Assembly (NCBI GenBank): GCA_964444735.1
Contig: CAYUIJ010000018.1
Coordinates: 1 to 28,858, forward strand
Direction: 5' to 3'
Origin: Phocaeicola_A sp964444735
Lineage (GTDB): Bacteria; Bacteroidota; Bacteroidia; Bacteroidales; Bacteroidaceae
DNA: 28,858 nt
The position numbers were made by a program, and so were the translations under genes. Positions within the stretch are counted from its first letter, which is position 1; every line of letters starts with the position of its first letter. This document shows, one piece after another, positions 9,328-17,965 of this stretch. The notes beneath the pieces were generated by a model, which saw only the letters and a program-made list of their open reading frames with translations, had not been told where the DNA came from and did no database searches.

Positions 9328-10305
9328 TTATACGTTACGGTGTATCAGCGAACCGACAAACGATCTTAACATCCGCTTACGGCAATCTTCCACTTCCAGA
9401 GCATTCAGGAAATCACCTGTTTTTTCAAAACAACCGGATATTTTCCTGTCGCACAATTCACGAATGCCAATCCGGTTATAAAGCGATGTCACCGCCTGTA
9501 TCTTTTCCTGAGGCTCATATTCTTTCGCATTGATCCAGCGTTTCAGTTCTGCACGCTGCTCGTCATTTGCAAGCCGCAACGCATTGATAAGCATATAGGT
9601 TTTCTTATTGCACAAGATATCGCCGCCGATTTTCTTACCAAATACCGCCGGATCGCCATAAACATCCAGATAGTCATCCTGCAACTGGAAAACCAATCCC
9701 ACCTGCACTCCATAGTCATGCAACAGATCTGCATCCTTATCCGGCGCACCTCCCAACAAAGCGCCGATTTTCAACGCCGAAGCCAATAATACGGATGTCT
9801 TCAGACGAATCATCTCAATATATTCTTCTTCGGCAACATCATCGCGCATCTCAAACTCCATGTCATACTGCTGTCCTTCTCCTATCTCCAACGCCATCTC
9901 CGTGAATATATCCAATACCTTTTTCAACAGTACCGGATTGTCTATGCGGCATATCTGCTGATAAGCCAGCACCAGCATCGTATCGCCCGACAAGATTGCC
10001 GTATTTTCGCTCCATACCTTATGCACGGTAGGTCTGTTACGACGCATGTCGGCCTTATCCATCAAGTCATCGTGCAGCAGTGTATAATTATGATAGGTCT
10101 CCAGCCCGACTGCAACCGGAAGTACGGAATCCACCTCTTCCTTATAAAGATTATACGCCATCAGCATCAATACCGGACGTATTCTTTTCCCTCCCAATGA
10201 AAGCACATACCTGATTGGTTCATACAATCCTTTCGGACCGCGAGAATAGTCCCATCCGGCAATGCACCGGTTTACCTTTTCCAATAATTCTTTTGCCGTA
10301 AACAT
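9328..10305 (-). CDS. Polyprenyl (isoprenyl) diphosphate synthase
   Basis: This 325-aa trans-isoprenyl diphosphate synthase carries both Asp-rich motifs: DDLMD at 79-83 with following RRNRPT, and DDYLD at 210-214 within FQLQDDYLD. The GGKRIRP segment at 38-44 is the usual substrate-binding start. These enzymes condense isopentenyl diphosphate onto an allylic diphosphate using Mg. The residues before the first Asp-rich motif (Tyr71, His72, Tyr74) could set chain length, but I do not assign the product. It lies between the TonB-like gene (26 bp spacing) and the TatD gene (4 bp). ispH, another isoprenoid gene, lies about 1.5 kb away on the other strand. Confidence 0.9.
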   Translation of the reverse strand: MFTAKELLEKVNRCIAGWDYSRGPKGLYEPIRYVLSLGGKRIRPVLMLMAYNLYKEEVDSVLPVAVGLETYHNYTLLHDDLMDKADMRRNRPTVHKVWSENTAILSGDTMLVLAYQQICRIDNPVLLKKVLDIFTEMALEIGEGQQYDMEFEMRDDVAEEEYIEMIRLKTSVLLASALKIGALLGGAPDKDADLLHDYGVQVGLVFQLQDDYLDVYGDPAVFGKKIGGDILCNKKTYMLINALRLANDEQRAELKRWINAKEYEPQEKIQAVTSLYNRIGIRELCDRKISGCFEKTGDFLNALEVEDCRKRMLRSFVGSLIHRNV

Positions 10306-10331
10306 AATCTATATTTATTTCATTTCATCTG

Positions 10332-11027
10332 CTATCTTAATCTGAAATCAACGGGGAAAACATACAGAAACCGCGCGGCTTTTCCGTTTTTCTTTCCGGG
10401 TATCCATCGGGACATCATCTTCAACACCCGCAATGCCTCCTTGTCAAGGAGCGGTGAAGCGCTTTGCAATATCTTAAAATCAGTAAGCCTCCCGTCTTTT
10501 TCCACTACAAACTGCACCAGCACACGCCCTTTTGTTCCGGCTCTCACTGCCGCAGGAGGGTAAACCACATTTTTTGACAGGAAACGCATGCATGCGGCAT
10601 TACCACCCGGAAAAACCGGCAATGAATCGGGCAGGACTTCCTCATCCTGTTGCCTGCTATCCGGCAAATCGTTGAGTCCGGCTGTCTCCGTCTTACCCAC
10701 ATTCATCTGTTCACGAAGTTCATTCAGCATTTTTTCCATTGCAAGACTCTCTTCCGCATCATCGGTCAGTTCTATCTTGTCAATATTCTGATGTTCAGTC
10801 AGTTCTAATTGTATATCCGACTTCGGTTGCAACTCGGAGACATACGGCAAGTCGGCTTCAGGAACAAGCATTTCCCCGTCAGGTTTCAGAATCTCACTCT
10901 TAACAGCAACCTCCGTTTTCCACTGAAAAGCCATGTATCCCATCAAAAGTACCAGCAACAATGCCAAGAGAAACCTTTTGCCCCGTCCTTTTTCCAAATC
11001 AGCTTTCGAAGACTTCTTTATCTCCAT
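10332..11027 (-). CDS. TonB family energy transducer-like protein
   Basis: This 231-aa protein has a positively charged N-terminus, one membrane segment at about 19-36 (FLLALLLVLLMGYMAFQW), an acidic periplasmic linker from about 40 to 145, and a C-terminal TonB domain with GRVLVQFVVEKDGRLTDF and a final hydrophobic strand ending VDFRLR. The order matches TonB proteins that carry proton-motive energy to outer-membrane receptors, which are numerous in Bacteroides. No ExbB or ExbD gene is adjacent, so its receptor is unknown. A -7-like TACTTTTG lies 47-54 bp upstream on the minus strand (11081-11074). It is probably the first gene of the cluster with the polyprenyl synthase and TatD. Confidence 0.85.
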   Translation of the reverse strand: MEIKKSSKADLEKGRGKRFLLALLLVLLMGYMAFQWKTEVAVKSEILKPDGEMLVPEADLPYVSELQPKSDIQLELTEHQNIDKIELTDDAEESLAMEKMLNELREQMNVGKTETAGLNDLPDSRQQDEEVLPDSLPVFPGGNAACMRFLSKNVVYPPAAVRAGTKGRVLVQFVVEKDGRLTDFKILQSASPLLDKEALRVLKMMSRWIPGKKNGKAARFLYVFPVDFRLR

Positions 11028-11073
11028 ATCTCACGATACTGTCTAATCAAGAAACTATTCCTTCAGTATAAGA

Positions 11074-11081
11074 CAAAAGTA
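11074..11081 (-). promoter_or_regulatory. -7-like element for the TonB/polyprenyl synthase/TatD cluster
   Basis: TACTTTTG on the minus strand fits TAnnTTTG. No clean -33 TTTG at 19 nt was seen. Confidence 0.4.
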
Positions 11082-11136
11082 ACATATTTTGTCTAAACAA
11101 GAAAGGGAAGGGTAGGGATATTCACTTTTTTATCTC

Positions 11137-11144
11137 TACCTTTG
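11137..11144 (+). promoter_or_regulatory. -7-like element for cmk-ispH
   Basis: TACCTTTG matches TAnnTTTG, 29 bp before the cmk ATG. The -33 position is not a good match, so the call rests on the -7 box and its position. Confidence 0.5.
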
Positions 11145-11172
11145 AACCGTCAATTTATAAAACAACAAGAAC

Positions 11173-11862
11173 ATGAAAAAAATCATCATTGCGATCGACG
11201 GGTTTTCTTCGTGCGGAAAAAGCACCATGGCCAAAGACCTGGCCCGTGAGACAGGATACATATACATTGACAGCGGGGCCATGTACCGTGCCGTGACCTT
11301 ATACAGCCTGCGTCATCACTATTTTAACGGCAACGAAATAGAAGCCGGCAAATTACAGCAGGATATGCCTGCCATACAGATTTCATTCAAGCTCAACGCC
11401 CGACAATGTCCGGAGACTTATCTGAACGGTGAAAACGTGGAGACCGAAATACGTGGAATGGAGGTATCATCGCACGTAAGCCTGATAGCCGCCCTGCCTT
11501 TTGTAAGAGAAGCATTGGTGCGTCTGCAACAGGAAATGGGAAAAGAAAGGGGTATCGTAATGGACGGACGCGACATCGGGACAACCGTATTTCCGAACGC
11601 CGAAATGAAAGTCTTTGTAACCGCATCGACCGAAATTCGTGCCCAACGCCGTTTTGACGAGCTGAAAGCAAAAGGACAGCAGGCAATCTTTGACGAGATT
11701 CTCCAAAACGTGAAAGAGCGTGATTACATAGACCAGAACCGCAAAACCAGCCCGCTAAGAAAAGCGGATGACGCCCTATTGCTTGACAACAGCGACCTCA
11801 CCATTGACGAACAGAAAGAATGGCTGATGACACAATTCAAACGGATTACCGAAAATAAATGA
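11173..11862 (+). CDS. cmk: Cytidylate kinase
   Basis: This 229-aa protein phosphorylates CMP and dCMP with ATP. It starts MKKIIIAIDG and has the P-loop GFSSCGKS at 10-17, the DSGAMYRA segment shared by Cmk proteins, and GRDIGT at 132-137, followed by the Arg-rich lid region around RDYIDQNRKTSPL. Length is standard. Its stop overlaps the ispH start by 4 bp, so the two genes form an operon. The cmk-ispH pairing is common in Bacteroidales. Confidence 0.95.
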   Translation: MKKIIIAIDGFSSCGKSTMAKDLARETGYIYIDSGAMYRAVTLYSLRHHYFNGNEIEAGKLQQDMPAIQISFKLNARQCPETYLNGENVETEIRGMEVSSHVSLIAALPFVREALVRLQQEMGKERGIVMDGRDIGTTVFPNAEMKVFVTASTEIRAQRRFDELKAKGQQAIFDEILQNVKERDYIDQNRKTSPLRKADDALLLDNSDLTIDEQKEWLMTQFKRITENK

Positions 11863-12725
11863 AAAAGATTGAAATTGACAACGGGTCAGGATTCTGTTTC
11901 GGGGTGACCACAGCCATCAGGAAAGCAGAAGAAGAACTGGCTAAAGGGGCCTCCCTTTACTGTCTGGGAGATATCGTGCACAATGGCCGGGAATGTGAAC
12001 GCCTGAAACAAATGGGGCTCATCACTATCAACCATGACGAGTTCAAAGAACTGCGCAGTGTGAAAGTATTGCTCCGCGCGCACGGAGAACCGCCCGAAAC
12101 TTACGAAACGGCACGGAAAAACAATATTGAAATCATTGATGCCACATGCCCCGTAGTGCTGCAGCTGCAGAAAAGAATCAAGAAAGAATATGACACGCCC
12201 GCAAAGAACGAAAAGCAAATCGTCATTTACGGAAAGAACGGGCATGCCGAAGTGCTGGGCCTGGTAGGACAGACCGAAGGAAAGGCCATTGTCATCGAAT
12301 CATTGGAAGAAGCCCGGCAGCTTGACTTCAACAAAGACATCCGTCTGTATTCACAGACCACCAAATCACTTGACGAGTTTTACTGCATAACGAAATACAT
12401 ACGGCAACACATCTCGCCAAATGCCACATTCCAGTCATTTGATACAATATGCAGACAGGTGGCCAACCGCATGTCCAACGTTCGCGAGTTTGCCCGCCGG
12501 CATGACCTGATATTCTTTGTATGTGGCAGGAAAAGTTCCAACGGAAAGATTCTCTTCGGCGAATGCAGGAAAGTCAACCCGAACTCATATCTGATAGACA
12601 ACCCTGCGGATATTGATTATTCATTGCTTGAAAAAACACAGACTATCGGCATTTGCGGAGCCACATCCACCCCCAAGTGGCTGATGGAAGCATGCCGGAA
12701 AGAAATCATACAACACAATAACTGA
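11859..12725 (+). CDS. ispH: 4-hydroxy-3-methylbut-2-enyl diphosphate reductase
   Basis: This 288-aa IspH (LytB) performs the last step of the MEP isoprenoid pathway, making IPP and DMAPP. The three Cys that bind its iron-sulfur cluster are present: Cys13 in GFCFGV, Cys97 in DATCPVV and Cys198 in ICRQVANR. Conserved His41 (IVHNGRE) and His75 (RAHGEP), and the YGKNGHAEVLGL segment with the catalytic Glu, are also visible. The start ATG at 11859 overlaps the cmk stop, which supports translational coupling. The product feeds the polyprenyl synthase encoded about 1.5 kb to the left. Confidence 0.95.
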   Translation: MKKIEIDNGSGFCFGVTTAIRKAEEELAKGASLYCLGDIVHNGRECERLKQMGLITINHDEFKELRSVKVLLRAHGEPPETYETARKNNIEIIDATCPVVLQLQKRIKKEYDTPAKNEKQIVIYGKNGHAEVLGLVGQTEGKAIVIESLEEARQLDFNKDIRLYSQTTKSLDEFYCITKYIRQHISPNATFQSFDTICRQVANRMSNVREFARRHDLIFFVCGRKSSNGKILFGECRKVNPNSYLIDNPADIDYSLLEKTQTIGICGATSTPKWLMEACRKEIIQHNN

Positions 12726-12882
12726 CCACATCTTTTGTATGTGCACATCTGCAAGCCTTCGGGACCATAAGATACTAATGCGTTGCTCTTACTTCTGCCC
12801 GCAAGGTACGGAATACGAAAAAGACATATTTTGCCGAGTCACCCATTATCATTCGGCTAATCGCCCATAAAGGCCAAAAAAA

Positions 12883-12917
12883 AGAATCTGTCTCAAAACA
12901 AAGTTGAGACAGATTCT
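12883..12917 (-). terminator. Strong intrinsic terminator of alaS
   Basis: A 14-bp perfect stem, AGAATCTGTCTCAA paired with TTGAGACAGATTCT, with a 7-nt loop. Reading on the minus strand it is followed by a run of at least eight T (12882 downward), 36 bp after the alaS stop. The plus-strand side has a weak T tract, so it is mainly an alaS terminator. Confidence 0.9.
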
Positions 12918-12952
12918 AAAAAATCTTTAATATTACTAATATCTTAAACTTA

Positions 12953-15571
12953 TTACAAACCGGCCAGTTCAACAAGCTTGTCAACAGCAGCATTCAGTCT
13001 GTCAACGTTCTTCCCTCCAGCTGTAGCAAAGTGAGCCTGCCCGCCGCCGCCGCCCTGAATCATTCCGGCAGCCTCGCGAACCATTTTTCCGGCATTCATG
13101 CCGGATGCAACAAGGTCATCGCTAATCACCACCGTAAGCATCGGCTTGTCATTTTCACAACTTCCTATTGCTACAAACAAGTTTGAGGTGATTTCCCCTT
13201 TCAACTGAAATGCTATATCCTTAACGGCACTGGCCGATAAAGGAAGCACGGCTTTCACCACTTTCACTCCATTTATCTCCTTAATGCCTTCAATCAGTTT
13301 TGCCTTTATCTGAGCCTGTTTTTCTTTCATGAACTCTTCCATCTGTTTCTTGAGCCCGACATTCTCTTCAATGTATTTACGGATAGCCGCTTTCAAGTCA
13401 GGAGCGTTATTAAACAGGTGTTTCAAATCATTCATAGTATCTTCAAGCAAGTAAACGGCCTCTTCAACCTTGATACCCGTAATGGCTTCAATACGACGCA
13501 CTCCAGCCGCTACCGAGCCCTCGGAAAGAATCTTCATCATACCTATCTTACCGGTGGCCGACACGTGTGTACCACCACAAAACTCAATGGATGAACCGAA
13601 CTGCACTACGCGCACCTCATCACCGTATTTTTCGCCAAACAAGGCAATGGCACCGAGTTTTTTTGCTTTCTCAATCGGAAGGTTGCGGTATTCTGTCAAA
13701 GGAATATTTTCACGAATTCTGGCATTGACCAGACGTTCTACTTTTCTCAGCTGTTCGGGGGTTACTTTCTGGAAGTGTGAGAAGTCAAAACGAAGGCTGT
13801 CAGGGGTAACCAATGAACCTTTCTGCTCAACGTGGGCGCCCAAGACCTGACGTAAAGCCTCATCAAGCAGGTGAGTACACGAATGGTTAGCCGCACAGGC
13901 CGCACGCCTGCCGGTATCAACGCATGCCATTACCGGAGCATCCGGATGCCCGGGAAGTTTCTTAGCAATAAGAATAGGAAGGTTGTTTTCTTTTCTGGTA
14001 TCAATAATCTCAATGGTTTCATACCCGCTGATCAGTACACCGGTATCGCCTGCCTGGCCTCCGCTTTCGGCATAAAACGGAGTTTTTTCAAGCACAATCT
14101 GATAGAAAGTCTGGCTTTTCTGTCTTATCTGACGGTAACGCAGAATGGCAGTTTCGTATTCGGTATGGTCATAGCCTACAAACTCGGTCTCACCTTCTTT
14201 CAGGATAATCCAGTCTCCGGTTTCAACTGCGGCCGCATTGCGTGCGCGCTGTTTTTGTTTCTGCATTTCTATATCAAATTCCTCAGTATTGACAGTCAGG
14301 TTATTCTCATGCAGAATCAGTTCGGTCAAATCGAGCGGGAATCCGAACGTATCATAAAGTGTAAAGGCATCCACACCGCTGATAACGGTCTTTTCCGCAG
14401 CTTTGGCATCGCTTATGATTTTGTCGAGCAAGCGGATACCGGTTTCAAGTGTACGCAAAAAGGCCTCTTCCTCTTCCTTGATAACCTTCTCTATCAAAGT
14501 TTGCTGTGCCTTCAGTTCGGGATAGGCATCACCCATGGTGTCAATCAGCACCGGAAGCAGACAATATATAAAGGCTTGTTTCTGGCCGAGGAAAGTATAT
14601 CCGTATCGAACGGCACGACGTAAAATACGGCGAATCACATAACCCGCTTTCGCATTTGACGGCAACTGGCCATCGGCAATGGAGAAAGCAATGGTACGGA
14701 CATGGTCGGCAATAACACGCATGGCCACATCGGCCCGTGCATTCTGCCCGTATGTCACACCTGCTATATCACTGATAACGCGGATAATCGGCTGGAACAC
14801 ATCGGTATCGTAATTGGATGTCTTTCCCTGTATGATCATGCACAGACGCTCAAATCCCATACCCGTATCAATCACGCGTGCAGGAAGAGGGCTTAATTGT
14901 CCGTCAGCCTTACGATTGTATTGCATGAACACAAGATTCCAGATTTCAATCACTTGCGGATGCCCATGGTTTACCAGTCCGCATCCGGGAATCTTGGCGC
15001 GTTCTTCGACCGGACGGAAGTCAATATGGATTTCAGAACAAGGGCCACACGGACCGGTATCACCCATTTCCCAGAAATTATCATGTTTGTTTCCGTTAAT
15101 GATATGGTTTTTCGGCAGATGCTCTTCCCAGTATTCGGCCGCCTCATTGTCACGGTCAAGACCTTCTTCCTTGTCGCCTTCAAAAACAGTGGCATAAAGA
15201 TTGGAAGGATCAATCTTCAACACATCAACCAGGTATTCCCACGCCCAATTGACAGCCTCTTTCTTAAAATAGTCTCCAAACGACCAGTTACCGAGCATTT
15301 CAAACATGGTATGATGGTAAGTGTCATAACCCACTTCCTCAAGATCATTGTGCTTTCCACTCACACGCAGACACTTCTGAGAATCGGCCACCCTTTTGCT
15401 CTTGACCGGATGATTGCCCAGAATAACATCTTTGAACTGATTCATACCGGCGTTGGTAAACATCAACGTAGGATCATCTTTAATCACCATAGGGGCCGAT
15501 GGCACAATGACATGACCTTTCGACTCGAAGAAACTTTTAAACGAATCTCTAATTTCTTTTGAGCTTAACAT
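12953..15571 (-). CDS. alaS: Alanine-tRNA ligase
   Basis: This 872-aa alanyl-tRNA synthetase is full length for the family (about 875). The N-terminal catalytic part has FTNAGMNQF and GPCGPCSEIH. The editing domain carries the zinc-type motif HSCTH at 563-567 and CGGTH at 665-669. The C-terminal part ends in the Gly-rich GGGGGQAHFATAGG segment of the C-Ala domain. It charges tRNA-Ala and clears mischarged Ser and Gly. The gene is monocistronic: a terminator follows it, and a 131-bp divergent region separates it from the M23 peptidase remnant. A TATCTTTG -7 box lies 41-48 bp upstream. Confidence 0.97.
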   Translation of the reverse strand: MLSSKEIRDSFKSFFESKGHVIVPSAPMVIKDDPTLMFTNAGMNQFKDVILGNHPVKSKRVADSQKCLRVSGKHNDLEEVGYDTYHHTMFEMLGNWSFGDYFKKEAVNWAWEYLVDVLKIDPSNLYATVFEGDKEEGLDRDNEAAEYWEEHLPKNHIINGNKHDNFWEMGDTGPCGPCSEIHIDFRPVEERAKIPGCGLVNHGHPQVIEIWNLVFMQYNRKADGQLSPLPARVIDTGMGFERLCMIIQGKTSNYDTDVFQPIIRVISDIAGVTYGQNARADVAMRVIADHVRTIAFSIADGQLPSNAKAGYVIRRILRRAVRYGYTFLGQKQAFIYCLLPVLIDTMGDAYPELKAQQTLIEKVIKEEEEAFLRTLETGIRLLDKIISDAKAAEKTVISGVDAFTLYDTFGFPLDLTELILHENNLTVNTEEFDIEMQKQKQRARNAAAVETGDWIILKEGETEFVGYDHTEYETAILRYRQIRQKSQTFYQIVLEKTPFYAESGGQAGDTGVLISGYETIEIIDTRKENNLPILIAKKLPGHPDAPVMACVDTGRRAACAANHSCTHLLDEALRQVLGAHVEQKGSLVTPDSLRFDFSHFQKVTPEQLRKVERLVNARIRENIPLTEYRNLPIEKAKKLGAIALFGEKYGDEVRVVQFGSSIEFCGGTHVSATGKIGMMKILSEGSVAAGVRRIEAITGIKVEEAVYLLEDTMNDLKHLFNNAPDLKAAIRKYIEENVGLKKQMEEFMKEKQAQIKAKLIEGIKEINGVKVVKAVLPLSASAVKDIAFQLKGEITSNLFVAIGSCENDKPMLTVVISDDLVASGMNAGKMVREAAGMIQGGGGGQAHFATAGGKNVDRLNAAVDKLVELAGL

Positions 15572-15611
15572 ATATTTGCGCTATGTAGTTAATATTCCAA
15601 AAAACGATTTG

Positions 15612-15619
15612 CAAAGATA
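15612..15619 (-). promoter_or_regulatory. -7-like element for alaS
   Basis: TATCTTTG on the minus strand matches TAnnTTTG. The -33 element is not clear. Confidence 0.5.
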
Positions 15620-15702
15620 ACAGGTTTTATTATTTTTGCCTTAACTATTTGTGCTAAATATTCATTATAAGAAGCCTTTTGTTTGCTTGCGCTTAAAAGA
15701 AC

Positions 15703-16373
15703 ATGCAAAAAGTCTGTTACATATATAATCCGAAAATCTGCGCTTGCAGCAGAACATACCCTATTACAAGACAACGTATGCTGGGCATTGTAAGGCAACC
15801 TTTTGCAGGGAGAAGACTGGGGTCCGGGCGCTTCCTGATATCCCTATTCCTGTTTGGTACTCTTCCGGAAAAAGAACTCCGTATAGAAAACGCACGCATG
15901 AAGACACAATGTCAGGTATTGTCAAAACGACTTGATAAAGCACTTTCCATACTGAAAGGCACACAGCAGCGTGATGGCAACCCGTATCGGGCAGTACTTC
16001 AGGCAGACCTGATAGCCGATGAAATCAAGACAGTTTCCGGCTACGGAATGCATATTGACCCTATATACAAAACCGAGAAATCTTATTCGGGCATGGACTT
16101 CTCGGCCAATTACGGAACGGATGTCCATGCCACAGGCAACGGTATCGTGGCCCCGGCAGGATGGAAAACCGGATACGGACATACCATTGAAACAGACCGT
16201 CAATCCGGTTACCATACCCGGTATGCACACCTGCAAAGCATAAAGATAAAACGCGGACAAAAAGCAAAATCCGGTAAGCTATTATTTCATGAATCTGACA
16301 ATTGAAAAAGCATGACCAGATGATACAGATGGCAGCTATCCATTGTCAAGGCACATATATGATTGATAAAACA
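15703..16373 (+). pseudogene. Decayed M23 family metallopeptidase
   Basis: The 200-aa open part (15703-16305) starts MQKVCYIYNP, has one membrane segment, and contains the M23 core start SGYGMHIDPIYKT, GMDFSANYGTDVHA and TRYAHL. It then leaves the family sequence after about KSGKL. Intact Bacteroidales members run about 320 aa. Two losses are visible. The coiled-coil linker between DLIADEI and the SGYG segment is almost absent (about 80 residues). The segment with the catalytic HxH (HLHYE) is deleted. Beyond the stop, YFMNLTIE (16283-16306) in one frame and DQMIQMAA (16314-16337) in another match the normal C-terminal end, so at least one further frame change exists. Such enzymes cut peptidoglycan cross-links in the periplasm; this copy cannot be active. 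It lies between alaS and the MerR gene, the usual place for the intact gene. Confidence 0.8.
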
Positions 16374-16381
16374 CAGAAAAC

Positions 16382-16735
16382 ATGGCATACAATTCCAATA
16401 AGAATCTAAAACTGTATTATTCAATAGGTGAAGTGGCTGAAATGTTCAACGTTTCAGAAACCTTGCTGCGCTATTGGGAAAAGGAGTTCCCCGACTTTAT
16501 CACACCCCGAAAAGGCGGGAGACAAATCAGACAGTATACCGAAGACAATATAGAACAGGTGCGACTGATATATCATCTAGTAAAAGAAAAGAGAATGACC
16601 CTGCAAGGGGCACGGCAAGTCCTCAAAAACAACAAAACGGCTACCGTACAGACAATGGAAGCAATCAACACGCTGAAAAACATCCGCGAGGAATTACTGA
16701 CCATGAAAAAGGAACTGGAACAGACTGTTTACTAA
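16382..16735 (+). CDS. MerR family transcriptional regulator
   Basis: This 117-aa protein has an N-terminal winged helix-turn-helix of the MerR type: YYSIGEVAEMFNVSETLLRYWEKEFP (about 12-37), the wing with KGGRQIRQYTEDNIEQV, and a C-terminal helix for dimer formation. It has no effector-binding domain. Short MerR proteins of this type follow the M23 peptidase gene in many Bacteroidales. Its target is unknown. It starts just after the M23 remnant and is probably transcribed with it; a terminator follows 51 bp after its stop. Confidence 0.88.
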   Translation: MAYNSNKNLKLYYSIGEVAEMFNVSETLLRYWEKEFPDFITPRKGGRQIRQYTEDNIEQVRLIYHLVKEKRMTLQGARQVLKNNKTATVQTMEAINTLKNIREELLTMKKELEQTVY

Positions 16736-16786
16736 AAGAAGCCGGACAGTCAGTCATCTGGAATACAAAGCCTGAGAGAATAGCTA

Positions 16787-16835
16787 AAAGCCGGAAACAG
16801 GGAAAAGACAGTCTGATTCCCATTCCGGACTTTTT
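16787..16835. terminator. Bidirectional terminator between the MerR gene and meaB
   Basis: AAAG-CCGGAA-ACAGGGAA pairs with TTCCC-AT-TCCGG-A-CTTT with small bulges, followed by five T on the plus strand. The convergent genes end at 16735 (plus) and 16838 (minus), so it can serve both. Confidence 0.75.
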
Positions 16836-16837
16836 CA

Positions 16838-17935
16838 TTATTTCATCTCTTCAAAATAAGCATCAAGCAATTGCCTGGCTGCGACGAACGAGGTAAGGCC
16901 ACCCGTAAGAACAGCTTTTTCTTTCAATGGAATAAGCTCCGTTATTTTCTCATTGTGATAAAAACTGTCGCGCAGATGCTCATTGATAGTCTCATACATC
17001 CAATATTTGGCCTGCTCATTACGACGGTATTCAAAATAACCGTTCTTCTTCACGAATGCAATGTAGTCGTAAATCATTTTCCAGATTTCTTCAATGCCCA
17101 GTCCGTAAAAACCGGAATAAGTCAATACCTGAGGAGTCCATCCACTTTCAGGTTTCGGGAAGAGATGCAGCGCATTACGAAAATGAGCCGCTGCCAGTCT
17201 GGCTTTTTCCATATTGCTTCCATCGGCTTTGTTGATAACGATTCCATCGGCCATTTCCATGATACCTCGCTTGATACCTTGCAGTTCATCTCCCGTACCG
17301 GCCAGCTGAATCAGCAAAAAGAAATCAACCATGGAATGCACAGCAGTCTCACTCTGCCCCACTCCTACCGTTTCTACAAATATCTTATCATATCCGGCAG
17401 CTTCGCACAGGATAATGGTTTCACGCGTTTTGCGCGCGACTCCCCCCAATGAACCGGCCGAAGGGCTGGGACGTATAAACGAATCAGGGTGTACAGACAA
17501 TTTCTCCATTCGTGTTTTGTCACCCAATATACTGCCTTTACTGCGCTCACTGCTGGGGTCTATGGCCAATACGGCCAGTTTCCCACCCTTTTTCAGCACG
17601 TGCAAACCAAAAACATCAATCGATGTACTTTTGCCGGATCCGGGCACGCCACTGATGCCGATACGAATGGAGTTTCCGGAATACGGCAGACATTTTTCAA
17701 GAACTACCTGTGCCAAAGCCTGATGTTCGGGTCGCCGACTCTCAACCAATGTCACTGCACGGCTCAGTACCATTACATCGCCTTTCAATATACCCTCTAC
17801 GTAATCATTGGCTGTAAACTCTCTACAACGCGCTCTCGGGCGGTTTTTCAAATACGGATTAATCATTGAGGGCTGCTCTATACCCTTATTTACGGTTAAT
17901 CCTTTATAGGCTGTGTCATTTTCAGGATGTTCCAT
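16838..17935 (-). CDS. meaB: Methylmalonyl-CoA mutase-associated GTPase MeaB
   Basis: This 365-aa G3E-type GTPase has Walker A GVPGSGKS at 96-103, the VETVGVGQSE switch segment and NKAD for guanine specificity. These match MeaB (ArgK family), which protects and reloads adenosylcobalamin on methylmalonyl-CoA mutase. Bacteroides use that mutase in the succinate-propionate route. The mutase genes mutA/mutB are not in this window. It follows the DUF1573 gene with 30 bp between; whether they share a transcript is unclear. The first 40 residues are poorly conserved, so the start could lie a little further in. Confidence 0.92.
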   Translation of the reverse strand: MEHPENDTAYKGLTVNKGIEQPSMINPYLKNRPRARCREFTANDYVEGILKGDVMVLSRAVTLVESRRPEHQALAQVVLEKCLPYSGNSIRIGISGVPGSGKSTSIDVFGLHVLKKGGKLAVLAIDPSSERSKGSILGDKTRMEKLSVHPDSFIRPSPSAGSLGGVARKTRETIILCEAAGYDKIFVETVGVGQSETAVHSMVDFFLLIQLAGTGDELQGIKRGIMEMADGIVINKADGSNMEKARLAAAHFRNALHLFPKPESGWTPQVLTYSGFYGLGIEEIWKMIYDYIAFVKKNGYFEYRRNEQAKYWMYETINEHLRDSFYHNEKITELIPLKEKAVLTGGLTSFVAARQLLDAYFEEMK

Positions 17936-17965
17936 GCTGTGATGTTTAAAAGAGGTTAAGTTATA

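Noticed and set aside
12739..12748. ATGTGCACAT palindrome after ispH
   Set aside because: A 10-bp palindrome in a 227-bp spacer can occur by chance; no second copy or promoter link was seen.
13871..14623. 250-aa plus-strand ORF
   Set aside because: It is antisense to alaS, which is complete and unambiguous.
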